Source: Vibrio renipiscarius
GTDB taxonomy: Bacteria; Pseudomonadota; Gammaproteobacteria; Enterobacterales; Vibrionaceae
DNA length: 64,000 nucleotides
Direction: 5' to 3'
NCBI RefSeq assembly: GCF_000827885.1
Contig: NZ_JTKH01000025.1
Location: 218,452 to 282,451 of the forward strand
Shown: positions 10,003 to 18,455 of the stretch, in pieces
Numbering within the stretch: position 1 is the stretch's first letter
Layout: each line of letters begins with the position of its first letter
Position numbers and translations under genes: made by a program
The notes under the pieces: generated by a model
Database searches by the model: none
What the model saw: the letters and a program-made list of their open reading frames with translations, nothing else
Told to the model about the DNA's origin: nothing

Positions 10003-11280
10003 ATGCTGCGTGATCTCAATGTGTGTAAAAGCGGGCACTGCTCCAATTTGGGCGAGCCAGGTGCGCCGGATTATGAATACCACATTCGCCCGCTGGGCTT
10101 TCTTGCGATGCGTTGTGATAAATGTGCAGCAACACCGCCAATGCTAGATAACGAAAGCTACCTGAAAATTTGGCATTCTTGGCAGCAAAAAGTCGCCTTG
10201 TACAGTGGACGTTGTTGTCCCGATTGTGGCAGCCGTCATTTTAAGTGCTTTGGGCGTAGTGCGGTTCAAAAACCCCGCCGGCAGTGCAAGGCTTGCGGTC
10301 GTACGTTTTCGGTTCGTGATCCCGTCACTCAAGCGCAACGCAATAATGTTGAGCACATCATGCGCCTCATGAAGAAAGCAAAACCTGATGATGGCGACAA
10401 TATACTGATGTATGCCGCAGAGAAAGGCGTGCATTTTGACCGAGCTACAGCGCAAATTCAGCGCCTTTCCCTACAAATGTTATGGCAATGCCCACCAGCC
10501 CAGCGAATCGCAAGCGTGAGTTTTATCGTGCCTTATCGCGGTGAAAATAATGCGCTATGGTGTTTAATCAGTACGAATATGGACACTGGCGAGGTGATTC
10601 ATATCAGTACAACGCTTGTTGAACTTGAGTTATCAGCGGAAGGGCGCTACCAATCTTGTCAGGATGCGCCGTCAACAAATTGGGACCACACGACCAGCGC
10701 CATGAGAATGGCAGAGGATCAAGAGGCTCGCTTTCTGGCGCGAGGTCAGTTTGACCGCTGTGATTTTGGTCTCGTTAAAGTGGCGAAAAAAGGCACGTCA
10801 CATGCGCTGCCGGTGCTTACGGCACACGCTCACTTTGCTTTGCTTCGCTATCTAGGCCATGGGATTGGGCAAGATGGGGAGGTGGGCAGTCATTGTTTAC
10901 AGCACGAGGTGTTTTTACGAGGTGCCTGCATTACGCAATATGCGCACTGTGTGAAGCGCGACAATATGGCGCTTTTGTATGTGGTCGGAGAAACCAAGTC
11001 TCAATGCACGCATCATAGTACGCGTAAATTGGGCTGGTGGCAGAATCTTTGGCATTCAGTGACTGACACCCAAGGCAACCAAAAAGCGTACAGTGTATTG
11101 TGCGGAAATAACCGCTTAGACGCTGAACAGATCTCATTGTCCACTTGCTTTGCAGCAATCCGGTATATTGAAGATCAAATCGCTTGCCATCACTTGGGCG
11201 AGTTCACACCGACTAGGGTGAATCACTTAATGGCGTTGATCGCACAGAATTTTAATCAGGATTTAAGATTCGAGGATTAA
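10003..11280 (+). CDS. Zinc-ribbon protein with InsA-like N-terminus, function unknown
   Basis: 425 residues. The N-terminal 105 residues hold paired cysteines: C38/C41 and a clear zinc ribbon C72-x2-C75...C95-x2-C98 with the CPDCG...CKACGRTF pattern known from IS1 InsA-type DNA-binding domains. The remainder has no motif I can name; a DDE-type catalytic triad cannot be assigned. No terminal inverted repeats or target-site duplication flank it, so I treat it as a resident chromosomal gene, possibly derived from a transposase. Single gene, followed by a hairpin that serves the converging helicase. Confidence 0.6.
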   Translation: MLRDLNVCKSGHCSNLGEPGAPDYEYHIRPLGFLAMRCDKCAATPPMLDNESYLKIWHSWQQKVALYSGRCCPDCGSRHFKCFGRSAVQKPRRQCKACGRTFSVRDPVTQAQRNNVEHIMRLMKKAKPDDGDNILMYAAEKGVHFDRATAQIQRLSLQMLWQCPPAQRIASVSFIVPYRGENNALWCLISTNMDTGEVIHISTTLVELELSAEGRYQSCQDAPSTNWDHTTSAMRMAEDQEARFLARGQFDRCDFGLVKVAKKGTSHALPVLTAHAHFALLRYLGHGIGQDGEVGSHCLQHEVFLRGACITQYAHCVKRDNMALLYVVGETKSQCTHHSTRKLGWWQNLWHSVTDTQGNQKAYSVLCGNNRLDAEQISLSTCFAAIRYIEDQIACHHLGEFTPTRVNHLMALIAQNFNQDLRFED

Positions 11281-11299
11281 AAGCGACAGCGAAAAATAG

Positions 11300-11323
11300 A
11301 GGCCTCATGAAATAGTGAGGCCT
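11300..11323 (-). terminator. Terminator of the DEAD-box helicase gene
   Basis: Stem AGGCCTCA / TGAGGCCT with an eight-base loop. Read on the minus strand it is followed by CTATTTTTC, so it fits the leftward gene ending at 11357. Confidence 0.65.
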
Positions 11324-11356
11324 TCGCGTATTGACTCAATGTGAATGACTATTTCA

Positions 11357-12583
11357 TCAGCGTTTAGGTTTATTGCCAAATTGCTTGATGCTGGTCTTTT
11401 TTGCGGTACGGCGGTTGGCTTGCTTATCTCTAGGGGCTCGTTTATTTTCACCGCTTGAGGGTTTATCGGTCACCGGGAAATCGGCCAATTCTTGTAACGG
11501 TAAAGGACGGTTAGTCAACTGGCGAATGGCAGCCAGATACTCGCTTTCACCATGACAAACCAGTGAGACCGCTAAGCCTTTTTCGCCAGCGCGACCGGTA
11601 CGCCCAATACGGTGTACATAGGTCGTCGGATTTGAAGGCAGCTCAATATTGATCACGACAGGAAGCTGGTCGATGTGAATGCCGCGTGCGAGTAGATCAG
11701 TGGCAACCAGAATTTGTGTTTTTTGTTGTTTAAACTCGGCTAGAATCGTCTCACGTTCTTGTTGTGTCTTGTTACCGTGTAACGCACTAACCGTCAGGCC
11801 CGCTTTATTGAGCTTTTTACATAATGCATCGGCATTATCTTTCGCGCCAATAAAGACAAGCGCTTGTTTCCAACCATGCTGTTTGATCTGGTCAATAAGT
11901 ACATTCGCTTTACTGCCTTTGTTGACCAAATACGCGATTTCTTCAATCTCGCTCACCACGCTGTTTGCTTGATGCGCTTCGATCATTTCTGGGGCCGTGA
12001 GTAGGCTTTCCATGCTCGCTTTTAGCTCTGGAAGCAGAGTTGCAGAGAACATCATCGTTTGACGCGTGGCGGGTGTGTAGGCAACGATCTTTTGCACGTC
12101 ACTCCAGAATCCCATCTCGACGAGGCGATCGGCTTCATCTAAAACCAGTGTGGTAATCGTACTGGCATCAATGGCATTGTCATTGAGTAAGTCGAGTAGG
12201 CGACCTGGCGTTGCAACGATAATTTCTGGGCGCTGCTGTAACGCTTCAATTTGCGCGTCTTTATCAACACCACCGCATAATACTTGGCTACGAATATCAA
12301 GCTTTTCTGCGATACAACGCAGTGCGTCATGCACCTGCATGGCAAGCTCACGAGTTGGAACGAGGATGATCGCTTGAGTGACCGAGCGCAGAGCTTTCAC
12401 GCGTTCCAAGATCGGCAAACCAAACGCTAATGTTTTACCGCTACCGGTTTGAGCAAGGGCAAGTATGTCTTTATTGGCTAATGCAACTGGAATAACGGAA
12501 GTTTGGATAGCCGTTGCGTGGGTAAACTGGCTTGAAATAGCGATGGTAAGATCAGCACTGAGGTTAAGCTCGGTAAATTGCAT
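11357..12583 (-). CDS. DEAD-box ATP-dependent RNA helicase (RhlE-like)
   Basis: 408 residues with all core helicase motifs: AQTGSGKT (about 44-51), PTREL, TPGRLL, DEAD (149-152), SAT (180-182), then ATDLLARGIHI and HRIGRTGRAG in the second RecA-like domain. A short basic tail (KRAPRDKQANRRTAKK) probably binds RNA. The protein is of the RhlE/SrmB kind, acting in rRNA processing or RNA turnover; the exact paralogue cannot be fixed from sequence alone. Lone gene with its own terminator. Confidence 0.88.
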   Translation of the reverse strand: MQFTELNLSADLTIAISSQFTHATAIQTSVIPVALANKDILALAQTGSGKTLAFGLPILERVKALRSVTQAIILVPTRELAMQVHDALRCIAEKLDIRSQVLCGGVDKDAQIEALQQRPEIIVATPGRLLDLLNDNAIDASTITTLVLDEADRLVEMGFWSDVQKIVAYTPATRQTMMFSATLLPELKASMESLLTAPEMIEAHQANSVVSEIEEIAYLVNKGSKANVLIDQIKQHGWKQALVFIGAKDNADALCKKLNKAGLTVSALHGNKTQQERETILAEFKQQKTQILVATDLLARGIHIDQLPVVINIELPSNPTTYVHRIGRTGRAGEKGLAVSLVCHGESEYLAAIRQLTNRPLPLQELADFPVTDKPSSGENKRAPRDKQANRRTAKKTSIKQFGNKPKR

Positions 12584-12993
12584 AGTATGACGTCATTTAA
12601 TCGTGTTGGCGCATAGAATACCAAGCTAAGAATGAATGGCAATATTAAGCGCGACTATTCGAAAAGATATTCATATTGGTCGTTCGTTTGTATAAACCAT
12701 TCATTACCGAAGACAGATTGCGTGCTGTTGTGTGTGATTATCTATAGGTCATGAATAGGCGGATTGTCATAGAGTGGGGGATTGTTCGCCTTGGCGATTG
12801 ATTTACCAGCAGGTTTGTTGCTTATATTTGGCATTTGTTTGTTTATCGTGATCGTTTGATGTTTTTAATGATGTGTATGTAACTGCATTTGCGAGTGTTG
12901 ATGAATTAATAATCTATCATATTTTTAAATATTGACTTTTTATTCTGTTTTAACGATATTTCATGCTCTACAAATTCTATAGTGAAATTGGTT
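12584..12993. other. Long AT-rich intergenic region before the YfcC-type carrier
   Basis: About 400 bases between two divergent genes. It must hold both promoters. I see one -35-like TTGACT at 12932 for the rightward gene; no RNA gene or repeat is evident. Confidence 0.4.
12932..12960 (+). promoter_or_regulatory. Possible sigma-70 promoter of the YfcC-type gene
   Basis: TTGACT at 12932-12937 with a weak -10-like GATATT about 17 bases further on, some 35 bases before the gene start. Weak match only. Confidence 0.3.
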
Positions 12994-14526
12994 ATGTCTC
13001 ACTCTCATGCACAGCCAGCGGACTCGGCTGTAACGAAGAAATCTTGGCAAATGCCAGATACCCTTATTTTGATCTTTTTTGTTGGTATCTTTGCTGCGAT
13101 TCTTACTTACTTAATCCCTGCAGGTTCTTTTGATAGCCAGCAGGTGACATACATGGTCGATGGTGCTGAAAAGACACGTACAGTTATTGACCCTAATTCA
13201 TTTGCTTACGCAACCGATGAAAAAGGTGAACTTGTTTACAATTCTGTAAGCCTGTTTGCTTCTGGCGGCGGCATTGGCCTCATGAACTTCCCATTTGAAG
13301 GCTTGGTTTCAGGCTCTAAATGGGGCAGTGCGGTCGGCGTAATCATGTTTATGCTTGTGATCGGTGGTGCTTTTGGTGTGGTTATGCGCACCGGTACAAT
13401 CGATAACGGCATCCTACGCCTCATTGATAAGACGAAAGGTAACGAGTCACTCTTTATCCCAGTGCTATTTTTATTGTTCTCACTTGGTGGTGCAGTATTT
13501 GGTATGGGCGAAGAGGCTGTGGCTTTCGCTATTATTATCGCACCACTAATGGTTCGCTTAGGCTACGATGGTATTACGACCGTCATGGTAACCTACATTG
13601 CTACTCAAGTTGGTTTCGCTACGTCGTGGATGAACCCATTCTCCGTTGCGATTGCACAAGGTATTGCGGGCGTTCCTGTTTTATCAGGCATGACGGTACG
13701 CATGTGCTTGTGGGCTGGTTTCACTTTGCTGGGTATTGCGTTTACTATGGCGTATGCTGCACGTATTAAGGCAAATCCTGAACTGTCATACAGCCGTCGC
13801 ACTGATGCACACTTCCGTACTCAAGAGTTGTCGGAAACCGCGTCTCGTTGGAATCTAGGCGATACTCTGGTTATCTTAACGGTTATCGCTTCAACGCTTT
13901 GGGTTGTTTGGGGTGTTGTTGCACACGCATGGTACATTCCAGAAATCGCGTCTCAGTTCTTCACCATGGGCTTTGTGGTTGCGATCATCGGTACTATTTT
14001 CCGTCTCAACGACATGACATTGAATGACGCTGCGGCGGCATTTAAAGAAGGCGCGGGCATCATGCTTGCTCCTGCATTGCTTGTGGGCTGTGCGAAAGGG
14101 GTTCTATTACTACTTGGTGGCGGTTCTTCTGAAGAGCCAAGCGTACTAAACTCCATTCTAAACGGTGCTGGTGGCATGTTAAGCGGCCTACCTGCGGTCG
14201 CATCAGCTTGGTTGATGTACGTTTTCCAATCTGTGTTCAACTTCTTTGTTACTTCTGGTTCGGGTCAAGCAGCATTAACGATGCCATTGCTATCGCCATT
14301 GTCTGATATTGCAGGCGTAACACGCCAAGTTGCGGTATTGGCATTCCAGTTGGGTGATGGCTTCACGAACGTTATCGTTCCAACGTCAGCTCCTTTGATG
14401 GCGACACTGGGTGTGTGTCGTATCGATTGGGGTGACTGGGCGAAATTCTGCTGGCGCTTTATGCTGATGCTGTTCGTTATTTCAAGTATTGTGGTTGTGG
14501 TTGCTCAGCTGTTGGGCTTCTCTTAA
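12994..14526 (+). CDS. YfcC family transporter (AbgT/DcuC-type carrier)
   Basis: Polytopic membrane protein of about 510 residues. It has a first membrane segment (LILIFFVGIFAAILTYLIPAG), a hydrophilic insert at about 50-85, then about ten more hydrophobic segments, including GMGEEAVAFAIIIAPL and a re-entrant-like NFFVTSGSGQAALTMPL near the C-terminus. This is the pattern of the YfcC family, basic amino-acid or C4-dicarboxylate type carriers. The frame opens with a GTG at 12982, but I take the ATG at 12994; neither has a good ribosome-binding site. The next gene encodes a deacylase for small N-acyl amino acids, suggesting the pair imports and cleaves an acylated amino acid. Substrate is inference. 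Confidence 0.8.
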   Translation: MSHSHAQPADSAVTKKSWQMPDTLILIFFVGIFAAILTYLIPAGSFDSQQVTYMVDGAEKTRTVIDPNSFAYATDEKGELVYNSVSLFASGGGIGLMNFPFEGLVSGSKWGSAVGVIMFMLVIGGAFGVVMRTGTIDNGILRLIDKTKGNESLFIPVLFLLFSLGGAVFGMGEEAVAFAIIIAPLMVRLGYDGITTVMVTYIATQVGFATSWMNPFSVAIAQGIAGVPVLSGMTVRMCLWAGFTLLGIAFTMAYAARIKANPELSYSRRTDAHFRTQELSETASRWNLGDTLVILTVIASTLWVVWGVVAHAWYIPEIASQFFTMGFVVAIIGTIFRLNDMTLNDAAAAFKEGAGIMLAPALLVGCAKGVLLLLGGGSSEEPSVLNSILNGAGGMLSGLPAVASAWLMYVFQSVFNFFVTSGSGQAALTMPLLSPLSDIAGVTRQVAVLAFQLGDGFTNVIVPTSAPLMATLGVCRIDWGDWAKFCWRFMLMLFVISSIVVVVAQLLGFS

Positions 14527-14544
14527 TCAACAATCCTTAGTTAA

Positions 14545-14581
14545 AAAAATGGCGAGAGTAAATCTCGCCATTTTTGTTTTT
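14545..14581 (+). terminator. Terminator after the YfcC-type gene
   Basis: Perfect hairpin AAAAATGGCGAGA / TCTCGCCATTTTT with a five-base loop, then a T-rich tail. Confidence 0.85.
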
Positions 14582-14709
14582 AGCGCGTTATTATTTCCTA
14601 TCCGTCTATTCCTTATATCAACTGGAACAGTCCGTGCTCAGCAAGTCTGATCAACGCTCGATTCCAATTGTTTTTTTAGGATTTCTCAACTTTTTGGAGA
14701 AACCATTCT

Positions 14710-15705
14710 ATGGCTACACATTATCTCGATGACGTTATTCAAGGTCGCCGCGTAATCAACTCACTCGATGTGGCAGACTTGCCTGCTGGTGAGCATAAAT
14801 TTATGTTCCAAATTGCGACGAATGCTATTTCACAGTGGCAACACCTGCCTGTGTTGGTGTTTAAAGGCAGCAAGCCGGGCAAAAAAATTATGATTACAGC
14901 CGGTGTTCATGGTGATGAATACAATGGTGTTTTAGCCGCGCAACAAACGGCGCGTGAATTGGTGGCGAAAGAGTTGGCAGGCACGGTGACTATCGTGCCA
15001 ATGATTAATTTGACGGGTATGCTGCACCACAGTCGAGATTTCTTCTCTGTTGACCCTGATTGTTCACCGACCAATTTAAACCGTTTCTTCCCAGGCGATG
15101 CCAATGGCAACGAAGCAAGCCGATTTTTGTTCACGCTATGGAATGGTTTGCTAAAAGATAACGCCGATTTAGCGATTGATTTGCATACTCAAACTTCAGG
15201 CACAACTTACCCACTGTATGTGTTTGCGGATTTCCGCCTTGAAACCGCGCTTGAAATGGCGCGCTTAGTCAATCCTGACGCCATTTTAAATGATCCAGGT
15301 GATGCAGGCGTGCTCGAAACCGTATGGAACAGCAGTGGCGTGCCAAGTATCACGATTGAAGTCGGTATGGGCCGCTATACCGATCAATCTCTGATCGAGC
15401 GCACGGTGCAAGGTATCTTCAATATTTTGAAGCATCACCAAGTTATTGCTGGTGAGGTTGAAGCCGTGGTGCCATGTGTAGAAGGTGCTGATATCGTGAG
15501 CATTCGCGCAGAAGTGGGTGGGTTTGTTTTGCCGCAAGTGCGTATGATGGATCAAATTCAGAGCGGTGATTTAGTGGCGATTCAATACGACAGCTTTGGT
15601 GATGAGCTTAAACGTTACTTTGCGCCTAGTGCCGGTATGGTATTGAGCCACAATATTGAATCTATCCGCGCACCGGGTTCACTACTTGTCCGTCTGATTA
15701 AGTAA
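14710..15705 (+). CDS. Succinylglutamate desuccinylase/aspartoacylase family deacylase
   Basis: 331 residues, soluble. Zinc-carboxypeptidase-like motifs are visible: GVHGDEYNG (H and E ligands, residues about 66-74), NLNRFFPGD, DLHTQTSG (histidine ligand) and ITIEVGMG with the catalytic glutamate. A C-terminal beta domain (from about 250) is rich in glycine and valine as in other members. Such enzymes remove acyl groups from amino acids, for example N-acetyl-aspartate or succinyl-glutamate. It lies 180 bases after the YfcC-type carrier with a terminator between, so it is probably expressed separately but used with it. A good ribosome-binding site (TTTTTGGAGAAACC) precedes the ATG. Confidence 0.85.
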   Translation: MATHYLDDVIQGRRVINSLDVADLPAGEHKFMFQIATNAISQWQHLPVLVFKGSKPGKKIMITAGVHGDEYNGVLAAQQTARELVAKELAGTVTIVPMINLTGMLHHSRDFFSVDPDCSPTNLNRFFPGDANGNEASRFLFTLWNGLLKDNADLAIDLHTQTSGTTYPLYVFADFRLETALEMARLVNPDAILNDPGDAGVLETVWNSSGVPSITIEVGMGRYTDQSLIERTVQGIFNILKHHQVIAGEVEAVVPCVEGADIVSIRAEVGGFVLPQVRMMDQIQSGDLVAIQYDSFGDELKRYFAPSAGMVLSHNIESIRAPGSLLVRLIK

Positions 15706-15825
15706 TCGTCTTCGACAGTTGGACCTAAAGGTTGAGTTCACTTGGCTTTTAGGTCTGAATCTGACGCTTTACTTATCTCATGTTTGCGTAATAATACTTC
15801 CACTCAACTTCTAACGGAAAACGCG

Positions 15826-15939
15826 ATGTTTATTGTTATTCGTCTTATCAAATTAGCGGTGATCACAGCGATCTTTTTGACGATTTTTGATCTTGTCTCT
15901 TACGGTGAAATTACCTGGATAAACCGTCTGTTGGGTTAA
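15826..15939 (+). CDS. Small single-span membrane protein (37 aa), hypothetical
   Basis: An ATG at 15826 opens a 37-residue frame that is one long hydrophobic segment (about residues 3-24) after a short arginine/lysine patch, ending in WINRLLG. The frame stays open upstream but the upstream part looks non-coding. The ribosome-binding site is weak (ACGGAAAA). It could be a genuine small inner-membrane protein; support is limited to composition. Confidence 0.4.
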   Translation: MFIVIRLIKLAVITAIFLTIFDLVSYGEITWINRLLG

Positions 15940-16150
15940 AACGATATTTGACCTGTTGATTGCGGTATTAACAAATTAAATAGTCACAATTTAGTTTATT
16001 AATGGCGGTGAATTCAATTTAAAGTTTTGATTTTTAAGGTTTTAATTTTCATATTCTTGGTTGGGGATTACCGTTTGATGAACAAGGTTGAACGCTAATT
16101 GCCGCCTAGCGGCTTGCCTGTTATCTTCGCGTTTCTACGATGGAGGCAGA

Positions 16151-17332
16151 ATGGCATCAACTCAGTTACCCTTTAGTTTATTTTTCAAACCCCTCGGTTC
16201 TCAATGTAATTTAGATTGTCGCTATTGCTACTATTGGAATAAGCATGATGCGACTCATCAAGCCCATATCGACCACAAGCTATTGGATCGCGCGATCGAG
16301 CAACATATCGCGGCGCAACCCGTTAGTGATCGACCGATCGACTTTATATGGCATGGCGGCGAACCTCTTTTAGCAGGCTTAGCTTTTTATCAATCCGTGG
16401 TCGAGCGCCAATCCCATTTCATTTCAACCCTCCCTCATAAGCCTTTAGTTAAAAATACAATACAAACGAATGGCTCATTGATTAGTCAGCAGTGGGCCAA
16501 GTTTTTTGCTGACCATCACTTTATGGTTGGCATTAGCATTGATGGCCCTGAACATATCCATGATTTATGCCGTGTGGACAAAAAGGGAAATAGCACCTTT
16601 TCGCGTACTCTACGAGGGATTGATCATTTAAGGCGTAACGGGGTCGAATTTAATACGCTGTCGGTCATCAATAACCAAAACTACCACTGTGGCCAAGAAA
16701 TTTATCAATTCCTCAAACAAAACGGCAGCGGCTATATGCAGTTTCAGCCTTGCTTGGATCACGAATTAGATCAGCGTGATGAACGGAATTGGTCACTGAC
16801 AGGCGAGCAATGGGGCGCATTTTTATGTGCGGTATTTGATCAGTGGTGCGCCAATGATGTCGGTAAAGTGTACGTGCAGTTTTTTGAAAATTGCTTAATG
16901 ATTTTGATGGGATATCCAAGCCAAATGTGCCACCACAGTGCGGAGTGTGGTCAGCAACTTGCGATTGAAAAAGATGGGGCGATTTATAGCTGTGATCACT
17001 ATGTCTATCCAGATTATCAGTTGGGCAAGTTAGGGGAAGATGTCTCGGAGGATGCGAGTTTGCAATCTTTGGCTAATTCACAGACGCAACGCCGCTTTGG
17101 GGCGGATAAACAAAAAACCTTAAGTCAGCAATGTCGGCAGTGCGACTTTCTGCCGTTATGCCAGGGTGGCTGTCCAAAATATCGCCTCGTGCCGCATCAT
17201 GGCGACGAGCAACATAATGCATTGTGTGCGGGCTATCAGCGGTTTTTCTACCATGCGTTACCCACACTAATCCCGATGGTAACGGCCATGAAAAATGGTT
17301 ATTCTGCGGAATATTACTCACTATTTAGATAA
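16151..17332 (+). CDS. Anaerobic sulfatase-maturating enzyme (radical SAM/SPASM)
   Basis: Converts a cysteine or serine of a sulfatase to catalytic formylglycine, using S-adenosylmethionine and iron-sulfur clusters. The radical-SAM cluster motif C19-x3-C23-x2-C26 sits in CNLDCRYCYYW; WHGGEPLL follows. The C-terminal SPASM domain has cysteines in CHHSAECG, YSCDHY and CRQCDFLPLCQGGCPKYR, which bind two further 4Fe-4S clusters. Start chosen at 16151 because GGAGG lies just upstream; the frame extends upstream without conservation. The target is very probably the serine-type sulfatase at 18456-19991, separated from this gene by a LysR regulator. Confidence 0.9.
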   Translation: MASTQLPFSLFFKPLGSQCNLDCRYCYYWNKHDATHQAHIDHKLLDRAIEQHIAAQPVSDRPIDFIWHGGEPLLAGLAFYQSVVERQSHFISTLPHKPLVKNTIQTNGSLISQQWAKFFADHHFMVGISIDGPEHIHDLCRVDKKGNSTFSRTLRGIDHLRRNGVEFNTLSVINNQNYHCGQEIYQFLKQNGSGYMQFQPCLDHELDQRDERNWSLTGEQWGAFLCAVFDQWCANDVGKVYVQFFENCLMILMGYPSQMCHHSAECGQQLAIEKDGAIYSCDHYVYPDYQLGKLGEDVSEDASLQSLANSQTQRRFGADKQKTLSQQCRQCDFLPLCQGGCPKYRLVPHHGDEQHNALCAGYQRFFYHALPTLIPMVTAMKNGYSAEYYSLFR

Positions 17333-17360
17333 ATTAATCAATAATTTATATCGTATCCTA

Positions 17361-17400
17361 AACATAATAGCCAAAACATAATAGCCAAAACATAATAGCC
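17361..17400 (+). repeat. Three tandem copies of a 14-bp unit before the LysR gene
   Basis: The unit AACATAATAGCCAA occurs twice in full at 17361-17374 and 17375-17388 and a third time cut by two bases (17389-17400). It sits 44 bases before the LysR start codon, where promoter or operator would be. Copies are identical, so either recently slipped or kept by selection. Confidence 0.9.
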
Positions 17401-17443
17401 GTCATGCGCTTTGCGATATATTACCGAGTCATTGGAATTAAAC

Positions 17444-18358
17444 ATGCAGTATGATTACAACTTATTGAAATTGATTTTAGTCTTAAATGACACTCAGCAA
17501 ACCGTGGCGGCGGCTCGAACGCTTCGTGTTAGCCAGCCGACAATTAGTGTGATGCTTAAAAAATTGCGAGAGCAGTTTGATGATGAATTATTTGTGCGAG
17601 ATAAAACGCAGTTAAAGCCTACGGCTAAGTGCTTAAAGTTAATTGACCTTATTCCTAATATTCTCGAGCAGTTGGAAGGATTGTATTCCATCGATAAATC
17701 TTGGGCTATTGAGGAGTTGAAAGGCGAAGTACAACTGTTGTTCCCTCCAACAATGATGCGATGGTTAGCGGCACCGTTAATCAGCAAACTGGCTGCTTTG
17801 GCACCAAAACTCACCATCGATTGCCGTTGTTGGAGTGAAGATGCCATCCTGAAACTGGAAACGAATACAGCATGTTGGGGAGTGGGTTACTTGCCGATGG
17901 AGACCAATAAAAACCTGATCGAAACCTTCTTAGGGTATGACAAGTTTGAGTTGATCATGCGCCATGACCATCCGTTAACGGAGAGTAATTTAACGCAACT
18001 GCGTGAATACCCGCTTTGCATCAATCTTATTCCGGGCTATATCGAGTCTTCTAAAGCAGAGATGCTAATTAAGAAATACCATCTGAATAAGCACATTAAC
18101 CTACGCAGTAGTGACTTAGGGTTAATGTTAGATGTGGTCAAGGAGAGTGATTTTATTGGTATTGCCTCGACAAAATGTCGCAGCAGCTTGAGTGACGCGT
18201 TTCGCTGTGAGCCTTTGCCAGTCGAATTATACAAAGATACCTTTCGGCGTTCATTTTCATTGTTTACGCATTTGAAAAACAAACACGATCCTTTGACTCA
18301 GTGGTTACAGGTGACGATAGAAAGCATTATTCAACAGCAATTGAATGAACCTTATTAA
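17444..18358 (+). CDS. LysR-type transcriptional regulator of the sulfatase locus
   Basis: 304 residues. An N-terminal winged helix-turn-helix is plain (residues about 8-65: TVAAARTLRVSQPTISVMLKKLREQFDDELFVRD), followed by a substrate-binding effector domain to the end. Start at 17444 fits the usual LysR N-terminus; the frame extends 33 bases upstream to a non-ATG start that lacks support. It lies between the sulfatase maturase and the sulfatase, all on one strand, so it probably controls that sulfatase system. The 14-bp tandem repeat lies in its upstream region. Inducer unknown. Confidence 0.85.
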   Translation: MQYDYNLLKLILVLNDTQQTVAAARTLRVSQPTISVMLKKLREQFDDELFVRDKTQLKPTAKCLKLIDLIPNILEQLEGLYSIDKSWAIEELKGEVQLLFPPTMMRWLAAPLISKLAALAPKLTIDCRCWSEDAILKLETNTACWGVGYLPMETNKNLIETFLGYDKFELIMRHDHPLTESNLTQLREYPLCINLIPGYIESSKAEMLIKKYHLNKHINLRSSDLGLMLDVVKESDFIGIASTKCRSSLSDAFRCEPLPVELYKDTFRRSFSLFTHLKNKHDPLTQWLQVTIESIIQQQLNEPY

Positions 18359-18396
18359 GGAATGTAATTGCGTGAATAGGCCTATTTTTTAATAAA

Positions 18397-18452
18397 GTTC
18401 CTTACTCTATAGCGGTGAATTATTTGTGTTATAGAATCTGAGAGTAAGGAAC
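18397..18452 (+). promoter_or_regulatory. 12-bp inverted repeat masking the sulfatase ribosome-binding site
   Basis: Arms GTTCCTTACTCT (18397-18408) and AGAGTAAGGAAC (18441-18452) are perfect complements with a 32-base loop. The right arm contains the ribosome-binding site TAAGGA of the sulfatase gene that starts at 18456. In RNA the hairpin would block initiation; in DNA it could be a regulator's palindrome. Confidence 0.55.
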
Positions 18453-18455
18453 CTA

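Noticed and set aside
10003..11280. Zinc-ribbon gene as an active insertion sequence
   Set aside because: No terminal inverted repeats or target duplication found on either side.
15742..15825. Upstream extension of the 37-aa membrane ORF to 65 residues
   Set aside because: The added part is polar, lacks a ribosome-binding site and does not look like a coherent N-terminus.
17361..17400. Tandem repeat as a CRISPR array
   Set aside because: Repeats are 14 bp and directly adjacent without spacers, and no cas genes are near.
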